Shown here: piece by piece, positions 16,432-25,765 of the stretch
Layout: each line of letters begins with the position of its first letter
Numbering within the stretch: position 1 is the first letter of the stretch
DNA from: Serratia odorifera
GTDB lineage: Bacteria > Pseudomonadota > Gammaproteobacteria > Enterobacterales > Enterobacteriaceae
Assembly: GCF_900635445.1 (NCBI RefSeq)
Contig: NZ_LR134117.1
Location: 5,146,001-5,210,000 of the forward strand
Length of the DNA: 64,000 bases
Reading direction: 5' to 3'
The notes under the pieces: generated by a model
Told to the model about the DNA's origin: nothing
Databases searched by the model: none
What the model saw: the letters and a program-made list of their open reading frames with translations, nothing else
Position numbers and translations under genes: made by a program

Positions 16432-19239
16432 TTAATCAATATTCAGCGCATCATTAACCAGAGCCTGTTGCTGCTTCTGGTGTACGGACATATAACCCAC
16501 TGCCGGCGAGGCAGAGGCTGGACGCCCGGCGTAACGTAAAGAGGCCCCGAAAGGAATCACTTCACGGAAATTATGCTGGCTACAGTACCAGGCCCCCTGG
16601 TTCAGCGGCTCTTCCTGACACCAGACGAAGTCATGCACGTGCGCATACTGTTCCAGTACCGCCTGCACCGCCTGGTGCGGGAACGGATACAGCTGTTCGA
16701 TACGGACGATGGCGACGTCTTTCTTGTCGTTTTTGCGGCGTTGTTCCAGCAGGTCGTAATACACCTTGCCCGAGCACATCACCACACGCTTGACCGCTTT
16801 CGGATCCAGCGCGTCGATTTCACCGATCGCCGGCAGGAAGCTGCCGTTGGCCAGTTCATCCAGCGAGGATATGGCCAGCGGATGGCGCAGCAGAGATTTC
16901 GGCGACATCACCACCAGCGGACGGCGCATGCCGCGCAACGCCTGGCGACGCAACATGTGATAAACCTGCGCCGGCGTAGACGGGATGCACACCTGCATGT
17001 TCTGTTCGGCACACAGCTGCAGATAACGTTCCAGACGTGCGGAGGAGTGCTCCGGGCCCTGGCCTTCGTAACCATGCGGCAGCAACATCACCAGACCACA
17101 CATGCGGCCCCATTTCTGTTCGCCAGAGCTGATGAACTGGTCAATCACCACCTGCGCGCCGTTGGCGAAGTCACCGAACTGCGCTTCCCAGATGGTCAGG
17201 GTACGCGGTTCTGCGGTGGCGTAGCCGTATTCGAATGCCAGCACCGCTTCTTCAGACAGCACCGAGTCCCATACCTTGAACTCGCCCTGGCCGGAATGCA
17301 CATTGGACAGCGGGACGTACACCGAACCGTTTTTCTGGTTGTGCACCACCGCATGGCGGTGGAAGAAGGTACCGCGACCGGCGTCTTCACCGGACAGGCG
17401 GATTGGGATGCCTTCATCTACCAGCGTGGCATAGGCCAGCGTTTCGGCCGCGCCCCAGTCGAACGGTTTGTTGCCGGCGGCCATTTCGCTGCGATCGCCA
17501 TAGATTTTTGCTACCCGCGACTGCATTTCTACCGCGTCCGGCACCGTACTGATACGGCGCGCCAGATCCTGCAGGCGTTTGGTTTCAACCTTGCTTGGGT
17601 ACTCTTCGTCCCACTCGTGGTTGAGGTACGGCGACCAGGTAAAGGAGTGCAGATTCATCGGCCGCCACTCTTCCACCACGCATTCGCCGCGGTCGAGCGC
17701 ATCGCGATACAGGTTGACCATTTCCGTGGCATCTTCCAGCGTGGCGACTTTTTGCTCGGTCAGCACGTCGGCATAAATCTTGCGAGGTGTCGGATGCTTT
17801 TTGATCTTCTGATACATCACCGGCTGGGTTGCACTTGGCTCATCGGCCTCGTTGTGCCCATGGCGACGGTAGCAGACCAGATCGATCATCACGTCACGTT
17901 TAAAGGTGTTACGGAAATCCAACGCCAGACGGGTAACAAAGGCTACCGCTTCCGGATCGTCCGCATTGACGTGGAAGATAGGCGACTGCACCATCTTGGC
18001 AATGTCGGTACAGTATTGGGTCGAGCGCGCATCCTGCGGATTGGAGGTGGTAAAACCAATCTGGTTGTTGATGACGATACGCACCGTGCCACCCACTTCG
18101 TAGCCGCGCGCCTGAGACATGTTCAGGGTTTCCTGCACCACGCCCTGACCGGTAATCGCAGCGTCACCGTGGATGGTGATTGGCAGCACCATGTTACTGC
18201 GCGCTTCGTCCAGACGATCGCGACGTGCGCGAACCGAGCCCATAACCACCGGGCTGACGATCTCCAGGTGTGACGGGTTGAACGCCAGCGCCAGGTGCAC
18301 CATGCCGCCTTCGGTTTCAACGTCGGAGGAGAAGCCCTGGTGATATTTTACGTCGCCGGTACCGAGGTGCTCTTTGTGCTTGCCGGCGAATTCGTCGAAC
18401 AGATCGGCCGGTTTTTTACCCAGCACGTTGATCAGCACGTTCAGTCGCCCACGGTGAGCCATGCCCAGCACCACTTCGCGCGTGCCGTTCTTACCGGCAT
18501 GACGCACCATTTCCTTCAGCATGGGTACCAGCGCGTCGCCGCCTTCCAGCGAGAAGCGTTTCGCCCCTGGGAACTTGGCGCCCAGATAGCGTTCCAGCCC
18601 TTCCGCCGCGGTCAGCTCGTTCAGGAAACGACGCTTTTCGTCAGTGGTGAAGCTGGCATGACCGACCACGGACTCAATACGCTGCTGGATCCAGCGTTTT
18701 TCTTCCGTGTTGGTGATGTGCATGTATTCCGCACCGATCGAACCGCAATAGGTCTGCTTCAGCGCGGCGTACAGATCCGCCAGCTTCATGGTTTCCTTGC
18801 CAATGGCAAATGAACCCACGTTGAAACTTTCCTGGAAATCCGCCTCGGTCAGGTTGTGGTATGCCGGATCGAGGTCAGAAACCGCTTCCTGCTTCCACAG
18901 CCCGAGCGGATCGAGGTTGGCATGCTGATGTCCGCGGAAACGGAAGGCGTTAATCAGCTGCAATACCTTGACCTGCTTGGCATCGGTTTCAGGATCGGTG
19001 ATGGTGGAGTTATAACGCGCAGAGTCCTTCGCCAGCCGGCGGAAGTATTCACGAGTTTGGGAGTGGAGTTGATCGGGTTTGACACCCGCAGTTGGTAGCT
19101 GTTGGAAAATGGAACGCCAGCTATCTTCAACGGAGCCCGGATCGGTTAAAAAGTCTTCATAGAGCTGCTCTATGTAGGACTGGTTCGCGCCCGCCAGATA
19201 GGAGGAATCCAGCCAGGCCTTCATTGCGCCGTTCTGCAT
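16432..19239 (-). CDS. sucA: 2-oxoglutarate dehydrogenase E1 component
   Basis: A 935-residue thiamine-diphosphate enzyme that decarboxylates 2-oxoglutarate. The N-terminus (MKAWLDSSYLAGANQSYIEQ) fits the E2-binding segment. The thiamine-diphosphate and active-site blocks VLGMAHRGRLNVLINVLGK, GDAAITGQGVVQETLNM and INNQIGFTTS are present, as is the transketolase-like C-terminal half. Length agrees with E. coli (933). An unusual hairpin-rich 290-bp gap separates it from sdhB. Confidence 0.97.
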   Translation of the reverse strand: MQNGAMKAWLDSSYLAGANQSYIEQLYEDFLTDPGSVEDSWRSIFQQLPTAGVKPDQLHSQTREYFRRLAKDSARYNSTITDPETDAKQVKVLQLINAFRFRGHQHANLDPLGLWKQEAVSDLDPAYHNLTEADFQESFNVGSFAIGKETMKLADLYAALKQTYCGSIGAEYMHITNTEEKRWIQQRIESVVGHASFTTDEKRRFLNELTAAEGLERYLGAKFPGAKRFSLEGGDALVPMLKEMVRHAGKNGTREVVLGMAHRGRLNVLINVLGKKPADLFDEFAGKHKEHLGTGDVKYHQGFSSDVETEGGMVHLALAFNPSHLEIVSPVVMGSVRARRDRLDEARSNMVLPITIHGDAAITGQGVVQETLNMSQARGYEVGGTVRIVINNQIGFTTSNPQDARSTQYCTDIAKMVQSPIFHVNADDPEAVAFVTRLALDFRNTFKRDVMIDLVCYRRHGHNEADEPSATQPVMYQKIKKHPTPRKIYADVLTEQKVATLEDATEMVNLYRDALDRGECVVEEWRPMNLHSFTWSPYLNHEWDEEYPSKVETKRLQDLARRISTVPDAVEMQSRVAKIYGDRSEMAAGNKPFDWGAAETLAYATLVDEGIPIRLSGEDAGRGTFFHRHAVVHNQKNGSVYVPLSNVHSGQGEFKVWDSVLSEEAVLAFEYGYATAEPRTLTIWEAQFGDFANGAQVVIDQFISSGEQKWGRMCGLVMLLPHGYEGQGPEHSSARLERYLQLCAEQNMQVCIPSTPAQVYHMLRRQALRGMRRPLVVMSPKSLLRHPLAISSLDELANGSFLPAIGEIDALDPKAVKRVVMCSGKVYYDLLEQRRKNDKKDVAIVRIEQLYPFPHQAVQAVLEQYAHVHDFVWCQEEPLNQGAWYCSQHNFREVIPFGASLRYAGRPASASPAVGYMSVHQKQQQALVNDALNID

Positions 19240-19415
19240 TATGATCCCTTAAGCTTTAAAGCTTTAGTTTTCGCCGTGGTTAACATAATTACCGTGATTG
19301 AAACGGTTTGCCGTAAAAACGGTTCACTGGACGTATCCCCTGGGCTGCCAATGCAGGGCATCGGCGACTTCGGGTATCTATTTACGTTCTGCTATGGACC
19401 TTGCGGTCCCTTACA

Positions 19416-19491
19416 AGGAACCTCTAAAAACCGGCGGGACGAACCTGATTGTCTGCTGCCACAATCACGGGTCAGTTTTTAGAGGTTTCCT
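19416..19491. repeat. 76-bp inverted-repeat element between sdhB and sucA
   Basis: The outer arms AGGAACCTCTAAAAAC (19416-19431) and GTTTTTAGAGGTTTCCT (19475-19491) are inverted copies differing by one A. They enclose about 43 bp. The element could be a small dispersed repeat or an RNA hairpin in the operon transcript. I recognise no named family. Confidence 0.6.
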
Positions 19492-19495
19492 GCCA

Positions 19496-19525
19496 ATGGT
19501 GCGCCGGGCAAGCCCGGCGCACCAT
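19496..19525. repeat. Perfect 30-bp palindrome just after sdhB
   Basis: ATGGTGCGCCGGGC, AA, then its exact reverse complement, four bases beyond the sdhB stop. In RNA it would be a very strong GC-rich stem without a T-tract. This suits a processing or stabilising hairpin, or REP-like DNA, rather than a terminator, since sucA follows. Confidence 0.75.
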
Positions 19526-19529
19526 CCGA

Positions 19530-20246
19530 TTATGCGCCGCGTTGCAGCAGCATCGACTTGATGTGACCGATAGCGCGGGTCGGGTTCAAGCCTTTAGGAC
19601 ATACACTGACACAATTCATAATGCTATGGCAGCGGAAAACACTGAAAGCGTCGTCCAGATCATCCAAACGTGCTGCGGTTTCGGTGTCACGGCTGTCAAT
19701 CAGGAAGCGATACGCCGCCAACAGGCCAGCCGGGCCAACGAATTTGTCCGGGTTCCACCAGAACGACGGACACGAGGTGGAGCAACAGGCGCACAGAATG
19801 CACTCGTACAAACCATCAAGTTTAGCCCGTTGTTCTGGCGATTGCAGGTGCTCGCGCGCCGGCGGCGTTTTTCCGTCGTTCAGCAGGTAAGGCTTGATCT
19901 TTTCATACTGGGTATAAAACTGCCCCATATCGACCACCAGGTCGCGTACTACCGGTAACCCCGGCAGCGGACGAATGACGATTTTACCCTTGCCTTTGCT
20001 CAGCGACGACACCGGGGTGATACACGCCAGGCCATTTTTACCGTTCATGTTCAGACCGTCGGAACCGCACACGCCTTCACGGCATGAGCGACGGAACGAC
20101 AGCGTCGGATCCTTTTCCTTCAGCAGAATCAGCGCGTCCAGCAGCATCATGTCGCGCCCTTCTTCCGCCTCAAGCTGGTAATCCTGCATGTGCGGAGCGT
20201 CGTCGACATCCGGGTTATAGCGATATATTGAGAATTCGAGTTTCAT
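19530..20246 (-). CDS. sdhB: Succinate dehydrogenase iron-sulfur subunit
   Basis: A 238-residue subunit with three cluster sites visible: [2Fe-2S] in CREGVCGSDGLNMNGKNGLAC-type spacing, then CILCACCSTSCP and CHSIMNCVSVCPKG for the [4Fe-4S] and [3Fe-4S] clusters. It carries electrons from FAD to ubiquinone. I chose the ATG at 20246 (MKLEFSIYRYNPD), which matches E. coli; a TTG one codon earlier is unlikely. Confidence 0.97.
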   Translation of the reverse strand: MKLEFSIYRYNPDVDDAPHMQDYQLEAEEGRDMMLLDALILLKEKDPTLSFRRSCREGVCGSDGLNMNGKNGLACITPVSSLSKGKGKIVIRPLPGLPVVRDLVVDMGQFYTQYEKIKPYLLNDGKTPPAREHLQSPEQRAKLDGLYECILCACCSTSCPSFWWNPDKFVGPAGLLAAYRFLIDSRDTETAARLDDLDDAFSVFRCHSIMNCVSVCPKGLNPTRAIGHIKSMLLQRGA

Positions 20247-20264
20247 CAATCGATCTCCGCGAAA

Positions 20265-22031
20265 TTAGTAAGAACGCACTTTCGGCGGGAATGCCGGGCG
20301 CAGTGTCGGTTGCATGTTCACTTCACGACGCGTCATGCTTTCCGACTGCGGCAGATACAGCGAATGGCACAGCCAGTTGGCATCGTCACGTTCCGGATAG
20401 TCGAAGCGGCTGTGCGCGCCACGGCTCTCGGTACGGAAGTTGGCCGAAACGGCGGTGGAAAACGCAGTCTCCATCAGGTTATCCAACTCCAGGCATTCAA
20501 TACGCTGGGTGTTGAATTCGCTGGAGGTATCGTCCAGACGGGCGTTCTTCAGGCGTTCACGGATCACTTTCAGCTCTTCCAATCCTTTCGCCATCGCATC
20601 ACCTTCGCGGAACACCGAGAAGTTGTGCTGCATACAGGATTGCAGTGCCTTGCGGATTTCGACCGGATCTTCACCGGAGCGGGTATTGTTCCAGCGATTG
20701 AGGCGGTCCAGCGAAGCTTCGACGTCAGAGTCGCTGGCGTCACGGCTTTCACCCTGCTCTGCCAACGATTCCTGCAGGTGCATGCCGGCGGAACGGCCGA
20801 ACACCACCAGATCCAGCAGCGAGTTACCGCCCAGACGGTTGGCGCCGTGTACCGATACGCAGGCGATTTCACCCACAGCGAACAGCCCCGGAATCACGAC
20901 GTCTTCACCTTTTTCGTTCACCGTCAGCGCCTGACCGGTCACTTTGGTCGGAATACCGCCCATCATATAGTGGCAGGTCGGGATAACCGGGATCGGTTCT
21001 TTAACCGGATCGACGTGAGCAAAGGTACGCGACAGCTCGAGAATGCCCGGCAGGCGAGATTCCAGCACGTCCTTACCGAGGTGATCCAGTTTCAGCTTGG
21101 CATGCGGACCCCATGGACCCTCGCAGCCGCGGCCTTCGCGGATTTCGATCATGATCGAACGGGCAACCACGTCGCGACCCGCCAGATCCTTGGCGTTTGG
21201 CGCATAACGCTCCATAAAGCGCTCGCCGTGCTTGTTCAGCAGGTAGCCACCTTCGCCGCGGCAACCTTCGGTAACCAGTACCCCGGCTCCGGCGATGCCG
21301 GTTGGGTGGAACTGCCACATTTCCATATCCTGCACTGGCACGCCGGCACGAATAGCCATGCCGACACCATCGCCGGTATTGATGTGGGCGTTGGTAGTGG
21401 ACTGGTAAATACGGCCCGCACCGCCGGTGGCCAGCACGGTCGCCTTGGCCTTGAAGTACACCACTTCGCCGGTTTCAATACAGATGGCGGTAGTGCCCAC
21501 CACCGCGCCATCCTGGTTTTTGACCAGATCAAGCGCGTACCACTCGGAAAAGATGGTGGTGTGATTCTTCAGGTTCTGTTGATACAGGGTGTGGAGCAGC
21601 GCATGACCGGTACGGTCAGCCGCCGCCGCGGTACGTGCCGCCTGCTCGCCGCCGAAGTTCAGCGACTGGCCACCGAATGGACGTTGGTAAATGCGGCCAT
21701 CGTCCAGGCGGGAAAACGGCAAGCCCATGTGTTCCAGTTCCAGAATCGCTTCCGGGCCGGTTTTACACATATATTCAATGGCGTCCTGGTCACCGATGTA
21801 ATCGGAGCCTTTCACCGTATCGTACATATGCCATTCCCAGTTGTCCTCGTGGCTGTTACCCAGCGCAACGGTGATACCGCCCTGGGCAGACACGGTATGG
21901 GAACGGGTCGGGAATACTTTTGACAGCAGGGCACAGGTTGAGCCCGCTTGGGAAATTTGCAGTGCCGCGCGCATACCTGCGCCGCCTGCACCGATAACCA
22001 CTGCATCAAACTCTCTGACTGGCAGTTTCAT
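20265..22031 (-). CDS. sdhA: Succinate dehydrogenase flavoprotein subunit
   Basis: A 588-residue catalytic subunit, same length as in E. coli. The N-terminal FAD fold is VIGAGGAGMRAALQ. The histidine in SHTVSAQGGI is the covalent FAD attachment site of the family. The active-site region RGEGGYLLNKHGERFMERY follows. It lies 18 bp upstream of sdhB and 3 bp after sdhD. Confidence 0.97.
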   Translation of the reverse strand: MKLPVREFDAVVIGAGGAGMRAALQISQAGSTCALLSKVFPTRSHTVSAQGGITVALGNSHEDNWEWHMYDTVKGSDYIGDQDAIEYMCKTGPEAILELEHMGLPFSRLDDGRIYQRPFGGQSLNFGGEQAARTAAAADRTGHALLHTLYQQNLKNHTTIFSEWYALDLVKNQDGAVVGTTAICIETGEVVYFKAKATVLATGGAGRIYQSTTNAHINTGDGVGMAIRAGVPVQDMEMWQFHPTGIAGAGVLVTEGCRGEGGYLLNKHGERFMERYAPNAKDLAGRDVVARSIMIEIREGRGCEGPWGPHAKLKLDHLGKDVLESRLPGILELSRTFAHVDPVKEPIPVIPTCHYMMGGIPTKVTGQALTVNEKGEDVVIPGLFAVGEIACVSVHGANRLGGNSLLDLVVFGRSAGMHLQESLAEQGESRDASDSDVEASLDRLNRWNNTRSGEDPVEIRKALQSCMQHNFSVFREGDAMAKGLEELKVIRERLKNARLDDTSSEFNTQRIECLELDNLMETAFSTAVSANFRTESRGAHSRFDYPERDDANWLCHSLYLPQSESMTRREVNMQPTLRPAFPPKVRSY

Positions 22032-22034
22032 TGT

Positions 22035-22382
22035 TTACGCACCCCACACTACGATTGTTCCGTACAGTAAATAGACCAGCAACGCGACGACAATCGCCAG
22101 TTGCAGCATCAGGCGTAACGCCAGTGGCTTGATATAGTCCGTCAGCACCTGCCACATACCGATCCAGGCGTGCACCAGAATCGACAACAGCGTTAACAGG
22201 GTGAATACTTTCGTAATGCTGGTTGCGAAGAAACCGCGCCAGATTTCATAGGTCATGTCCGGAGCCGTGGCAACAAAGCCCAGGATATAGAGAACATACA
22301 GGGTGATGACGATGGCGGAAGCACGCAGTAACAACCAGTCGTGTACGCCGTTACGTCCTAATGCAGAAACATTGCTTACCAT
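22035..22382 (-). CDS. sdhD: Succinate dehydrogenase membrane anchor subunit
   Basis: A 115-residue anchor with three membrane helices. Starts MVSNVSALGRNGVHDWLLLR, nearly as in E. coli, and ends GTIVVWGA. With SdhC it binds haem b and ubiquinone. The chosen ATG (22382) overlaps the end of sdhC by seven bases. The open frame runs further upstream inside sdhC, but that part is not SdhD. Confidence 0.96.
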   Translation of the reverse strand: MVSNVSALGRNGVHDWLLLRASAIVITLYVLYILGFVATAPDMTYEIWRGFFATSITKVFTLLTLLSILVHAWIGMWQVLTDYIKPLALRLMLQLAIVVALLVYLLYGTIVVWGA

Positions 22383-22765
22383 ACGAGGACTCCAGCCAGA
22401 ATTGACAGCACGGCGGTCAGAACGAACGCCACCTGGGCAGAACGCTGGCCAGCGGCTAAACTCTCTTCGATATAGCCAAAATCCATTAACAAGTGACGAA
22501 TGCCACCGCAAATGTGATAGGCCAACGCAGTGAGGATCCCCCAGAAGATGAATTTGACGAAGAAGCTATTCATGATGGCGGCAGCCTGCAGGAAACCCTC
22601 TTGGGAGGAGAGTGACATGCCCAGCAGCCAGAGGAGGATACCCACGGCAACGAAGGTAATTACGCCAGAGACTCGGTGTAAGATGGACGCTATCGCAGTT
22701 ACGGGAAACCGGATCGTTTGCAGATCCAGGTTGACAGGTCTTTGTTTTTTCACGGTTTTGCCCAC
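22376..22765 (-). CDS. sdhC: Succinate dehydrogenase cytochrome b556 subunit
   Basis: A 129-residue anchor starting at a GTG (MGKTVKKQRPVNLDLQTI). The SIxHRxSG motif (ASILHRVSG) and the haem-ligand histidine in ALAYHICGGIRH are present. It is the first gene of the leftward sdhCDAB-sucABCD operon, with about 160 nt of leader. Leader and start regions of sdhC/sdhD are small-RNA targets in E. coli; I did not verify such sites here. Confidence 0.96.
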   Translation of the reverse strand: MGKTVKKQRPVNLDLQTIRFPVTAIASILHRVSGVITFVAVGILLWLLGMSLSSQEGFLQAAAIMNSFFVKFIFWGILTALAYHICGGIRHLLMDFGYIEESLAAGQRSAQVAFVLTAVLSILAGVLVW

Positions 22766-22934
22766 ACAGCTCTTATTATTTTCCTTCCTCCGGGCCTGGG
22801 TGGGGATCAGACAGCGTTAAGAGCCAAAACCCTTACACGTCACGCGCTCAAACATCAACATCCTCTGTGCTTAAACGGCGCGTAGTTATAACGCTGGGTG
22901 CTCCTACTTCAGGGTAATCCGGAGACCTGGCGGC

Positions 22935-22963
22935 AGTATAGGAGGATCACATTCTGATTACAA
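22935..22963 (-). promoter_or_regulatory. sdhC promoter
   Basis: On the minus strand TTGTAA, 17 bp, TATACT. The start point would fall near 22928. This puts the CRP site at 23001-23016 at about -80.5, the same spacing as reported for E. coli sdhC, so the two calls support each other. Confidence 0.75.
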
Positions 22964-23000
22964 TTCCCGTACAATCCCTTTGATAACATTTCCCCCGAAC

Positions 23001-23016
23001 AGTGATTTAGATCACG
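23001..23016. promoter_or_regulatory. CRP site between sdhC and gltA
   Basis: AGTGA-TTTAGA-TCACG contains the GTGA-N6-TCAC core of CRP sites. It lies between divergent sdhC and gltA and about 80.5 bp from the inferred sdhC start. Catabolite control of sdhC at this distance is known in E. coli. Confidence 0.75.
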
Positions 23017-23050
23017 ATTTTCACAATTGGTACAAAATTAATTATCTGAT

Positions 23051-23080
23051 TTGACAAGAGATCAACATTTCCATTACATA
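23051..23080 (+). promoter_or_regulatory. Possible gltA promoter
   Basis: TTGACA, 18 bp, TACATA on the plus strand, about 440 bp before the gltA start. The -35 is perfect and the -10 moderate. Long gltA leaders are known in E. coli. The rest of the sdhC-gltA gap (23090-23521) shows no convincing gene; small open frames on the minus strand there look random. Confidence 0.45.
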
Positions 23081-23521
23081 TAGGGGCACAAACGGTCCTA
23101 TGATGCGCTATAGGTCAGCAGATACACTTCCCCCTACGCACAAGTTATGCAACAGTGTATTTGGTTAAAACCCCCGAACACGTCGTAGGTAATGATTAAC
23201 AGAAAATAACGAATTCAACGAATCGTTAACAACTGGTCACCCGTCTCGTTCGCCTGGTCAAACCCAATGGATGTCACATTGTAGCCAGGAGGCAAGCGTA
23301 TGTCCCCGACTGCCTGAACGGCATACACCATCGGGGTCGGCACGCGGCCACACCGCTGCGACATGAATGACGAACGGTTTGACACTCTGTACCCTACCAG
23401 CGCAATTGCGCAGTCGCTCACAGAGTTGGCGCCGGTTTTGCTCATTTGTGGGCAACTGGCGGAGATTTAAGGTATTTCAGTTGTTAGAGGTTTTTAAAAT
23501 AAGGCGCTAAGGAGACTGTAA

Positions 23522-24811
23522 ATGACTGATAAGAAAGCGACGCTAACCATCAATGGCGGCGAAGCTCCGATCGAACTGGGCGTACTAACCCCAACGCTGG
23601 GTCCCGATGTCCTCGACGTCCGCGCCCTGGGTTCCAAAGGTTATTTCACATTCGATCCCGGCTTTACCTCCACCGCTTCTTGCGAATCCAAAATCACCTT
23701 CATTGACGGTGACAAAGGTGTTCTTCTGCACCGTGGCTTCCCGATCGAGCAGCTGGCGAAACAATCTTCTTATCTGGAAGTGTGTTACATCCTGCTGTAC
23801 GGCGAAACTCCAACGCCGGAAGAGTTCGAAACCTTCAAGACCACCGTCACCCGCCACACCATGATCCACGATCAGATCACCCATCTGTTCCGTGGCTTCC
23901 GTCGCGACTCGCACCCCATGGCGGTGCTGTGTGGCGTAACCGGCGCGCTGGCGGCGTTCTACCACGATGCGCTCGACGTCAACAATGAACGCCACCGTGA
24001 AATTACCGCATTCCGCCTGCTGTCCAAAATGCCGACCGTGGCGGCGATGTGTTACAAATACTCTCTTGGCCAGCCGTTCGTGTATCCGCGCAACGATCTG
24101 TCTTATGCCGGTAACTTCCTGCACATGATGTTCGCCACCCCGTGTGAAGAGTACGTGGTGAACCCGGTGCTGGAACGCGCCATGGATCGCATCCTGATCC
24201 TGCATGCCGATCACGAGCAGAACGCGTCCACCTCTACCGTGCGTACCGCCGGTTCCTCAGGCGCCAACCCGTTTGCCTGCATCGCGGCCGGTATTGCTTC
24301 CCTGTGGGGGCCGGCGCACGGTGGCGCCAACGAAGCCGCACTGAAGATGCTGGAAGAAATCAAAACCGTTGAACACATTCCAGAGTTCATCAAGCGCGCC
24401 AAAGACAAGAACGATTCGTTCCGTCTGATGGGCTTCGGCCACCGGGTGTACAAAAATTACGATCCGCGCGCCACGGTGATGCGTGAAACCTGTCACGAAG
24501 TGCTGAAAGAACTGAACAAGAAAGACGATAACCTGCTGGCCGTGGCGATGGAGCTGGAACACATCGCGCTGAACGACCCGTACTTCATCGAGAAGAAACT
24601 GTACCCGAACGTCGACTTCTATTCAGGCATTATTCTGAAGGCAATGGGCATTCCGTCCTCGATGTTCACCGTGATCTTCGCCATCGCGCGTACCATAGGC
24701 TGGATCGCCCACTGGAACGAAATGCACGACGAAGGCATCAAGATCGCCCGTCCGCGCCAGCTGTATACCGGCTACGCCGAGCGTGATTTCAATTCTCAAT
24801 TGAAGAAATAA
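23522..24811 (+). CDS. gltA: Citrate synthase (type II)
   Basis: A 429-residue hexameric, NADH-sensitive enzyme that condenses oxaloacetate with acetyl-CoA. The catalytic blocks HGGANEAALKML, MGFGHRVYKNYDPR and NVDFYSGIILKAMG hold the two His and the Asp of the active site (near 266, 307 and 364). The ribosome binding site AAGGAGACTGTAA precedes the ATG. It is divergent from sdhCDAB-sucABCD, so both TCA transcripts share one control region. A terminator follows. Confidence 0.98.
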   Translation: MTDKKATLTINGGEAPIELGVLTPTLGPDVLDVRALGSKGYFTFDPGFTSTASCESKITFIDGDKGVLLHRGFPIEQLAKQSSYLEVCYILLYGETPTPEEFETFKTTVTRHTMIHDQITHLFRGFRRDSHPMAVLCGVTGALAAFYHDALDVNNERHREITAFRLLSKMPTVAAMCYKYSLGQPFVYPRNDLSYAGNFLHMMFATPCEEYVVNPVLERAMDRILILHADHEQNASTSTVRTAGSSGANPFACIAAGIASLWGPAHGGANEAALKMLEEIKTVEHIPEFIKRAKDKNDSFRLMGFGHRVYKNYDPRATVMRETCHEVLKELNKKDDNLLAVAMELEHIALNDPYFIEKKLYPNVDFYSGIILKAMGIPSSMFTVIFAIARTIGWIAHWNEMHDEGIKIARPRQLYTGYAERDFNSQLKK

Positions 24812-24839
24812 CGCCGCATTGACCCAGATTGAATCTGAC

Positions 24840-24868
24840 AACGCCGCCCATCAGGGCGGCGTTTTTTT
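24840..24868 (+). terminator. gltA terminator
   Basis: AACGCCGCC-CATCA-GGGCGGCGTT followed by a T-run; a clear rho-independent terminator 28 bp after gltA. Confidence 0.9.
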
Positions 24869-24878
24869 ATTAACCACT

Positions 24879-24970
24879 ACCAGCGGTTAATGCTGGCAAT
24901 TTGGGCCACCGTCAAGCAAGACAGTCATTATCAACACCCGCCACCAGCGGTTAATGCTGGCAATTTGGGC
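24879..24970. repeat. 28-bp direct repeat duplicating the 3' end of nei
   Basis: ACCAGCGGTTAATGCTGGCA plus ATTTGGGC occurs at 24879-24906 and again at 24943-24970. The second copy contains the nei stop codon and last codons; the first lies in the intergenic space. The period is 64 bp. It looks like a partial tandem duplication. Confidence 0.85.
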
Positions 24971-25742
24971 ACCAGTAAAACGGCCGCGACGACAGCGTGG
25001 TTTTCACGATCATCGCTCCGCAGCGCAGGCACGGCTCGCCGCTGCGATGAAACACCTTAAAGCTGAACAACGCCCCATGATGCACATCGTCATTGGCCTG
25101 ACCACGCGTCTGATAAGATAATCGCGGTAATGCCAATATTGCCTGCGCCAGACGTTGCAGCGCATCGGCAGACAAGTCCCGCGGCCGGTGTTGCGGCGCC
25201 AACTGCGCCAGCCACAGGATTTCCGCCCGCAGGTAGTTACCCAGCCCCGCCAAAAATGCCTGATCGAGCAACAGCCCGCCCAACTGCCGCCGGCAAAATG
25301 CTGGCGCAAGCAAACGTTGTGTAACCTGCCGTTGCGTCAAGGCCATATCCAGCACATCCGGGCCGATGCGCTGTAAAAACGGATGCATGGCTATCTCTTC
25401 CCGCGGGCCGAGGGTGATATCCGACGCGCTGTACAGCAGAATCGCCTGCTGCGCCGTTTGCAACCTCACCCGCAGATCGCGCTTGGTCGTCGGGGTTTCC
25501 CCGGCCTTCGCCACTTTCCATACGCCATACAGCTGGTTATGGCTGTACAGCGTTAACCCATTGGAAAAATGTGTCAATAGCGCCTTGCCGCGCGGTTCAA
25601 TCGCCACGATCCGCTGACCGATCAGCTCTGGCTGGTAGTGCCTTAACTGCGCAAAGGCGAACCAAACCTCGGTCAGCGGCTGCTCCAGCACCGCCGCCGC
25701 CAAGCTATCTGCCGCCCGGCGAATTTCCGGTCCTTCCGGCAT
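24951..25742 (-). CDS. nei: Endonuclease VIII (DNA glycosylase/AP lyase)
   Basis: A 263-residue Fpg/Nei enzyme that removes oxidised pyrimidines. The N-terminal MPEGPEIRRAAD has the catalytic Pro2 and Glu3 after Met removal. A conserved lysine lies in PRGKALLTHFSNG, and the C-terminal zinc finger is C-x2-C...C-x2-C (CLRCG, CPNCQH). It is the last gene of the leftward 5-oxoproline block, 23 bp after pcp, as in E. coli where nei follows the pxp genes. Confidence 0.95.
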   Translation of the reverse strand: MPEGPEIRRAADSLAAAVLEQPLTEVWFAFAQLRHYQPELIGQRIVAIEPRGKALLTHFSNGLTLYSHNQLYGVWKVAKAGETPTTKRDLRVRLQTAQQAILLYSASDITLGPREEIAMHPFLQRIGPDVLDMALTQRQVTQRLLAPAFCRRQLGGLLLDQAFLAGLGNYLRAEILWLAQLAPQHRPRDLSADALQRLAQAILALPRLSYQTRGQANDDVHHGALFSFKVFHRSGEPCLRCGAMIVKTTLSSRPFYWCPNCQH

Positions 25743-25765
25743 GCTAACGTCTCCTGATACGGGGG

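Noticed and set aside
16573..18273. Long plus-strand frame over sucA
   Set aside because: Antisense to an intact, well-matched sucA; a GC-rich codon bias artefact. The same holds for the 537-codon plus-strand frame over sdhA (20310-21923).
23215..23455. Small minus-strand frames in the sdhC-gltA gap
   Set aside because: Two overlapping frames of similar length without ribosome binding site or family match; this is control DNA and leader.
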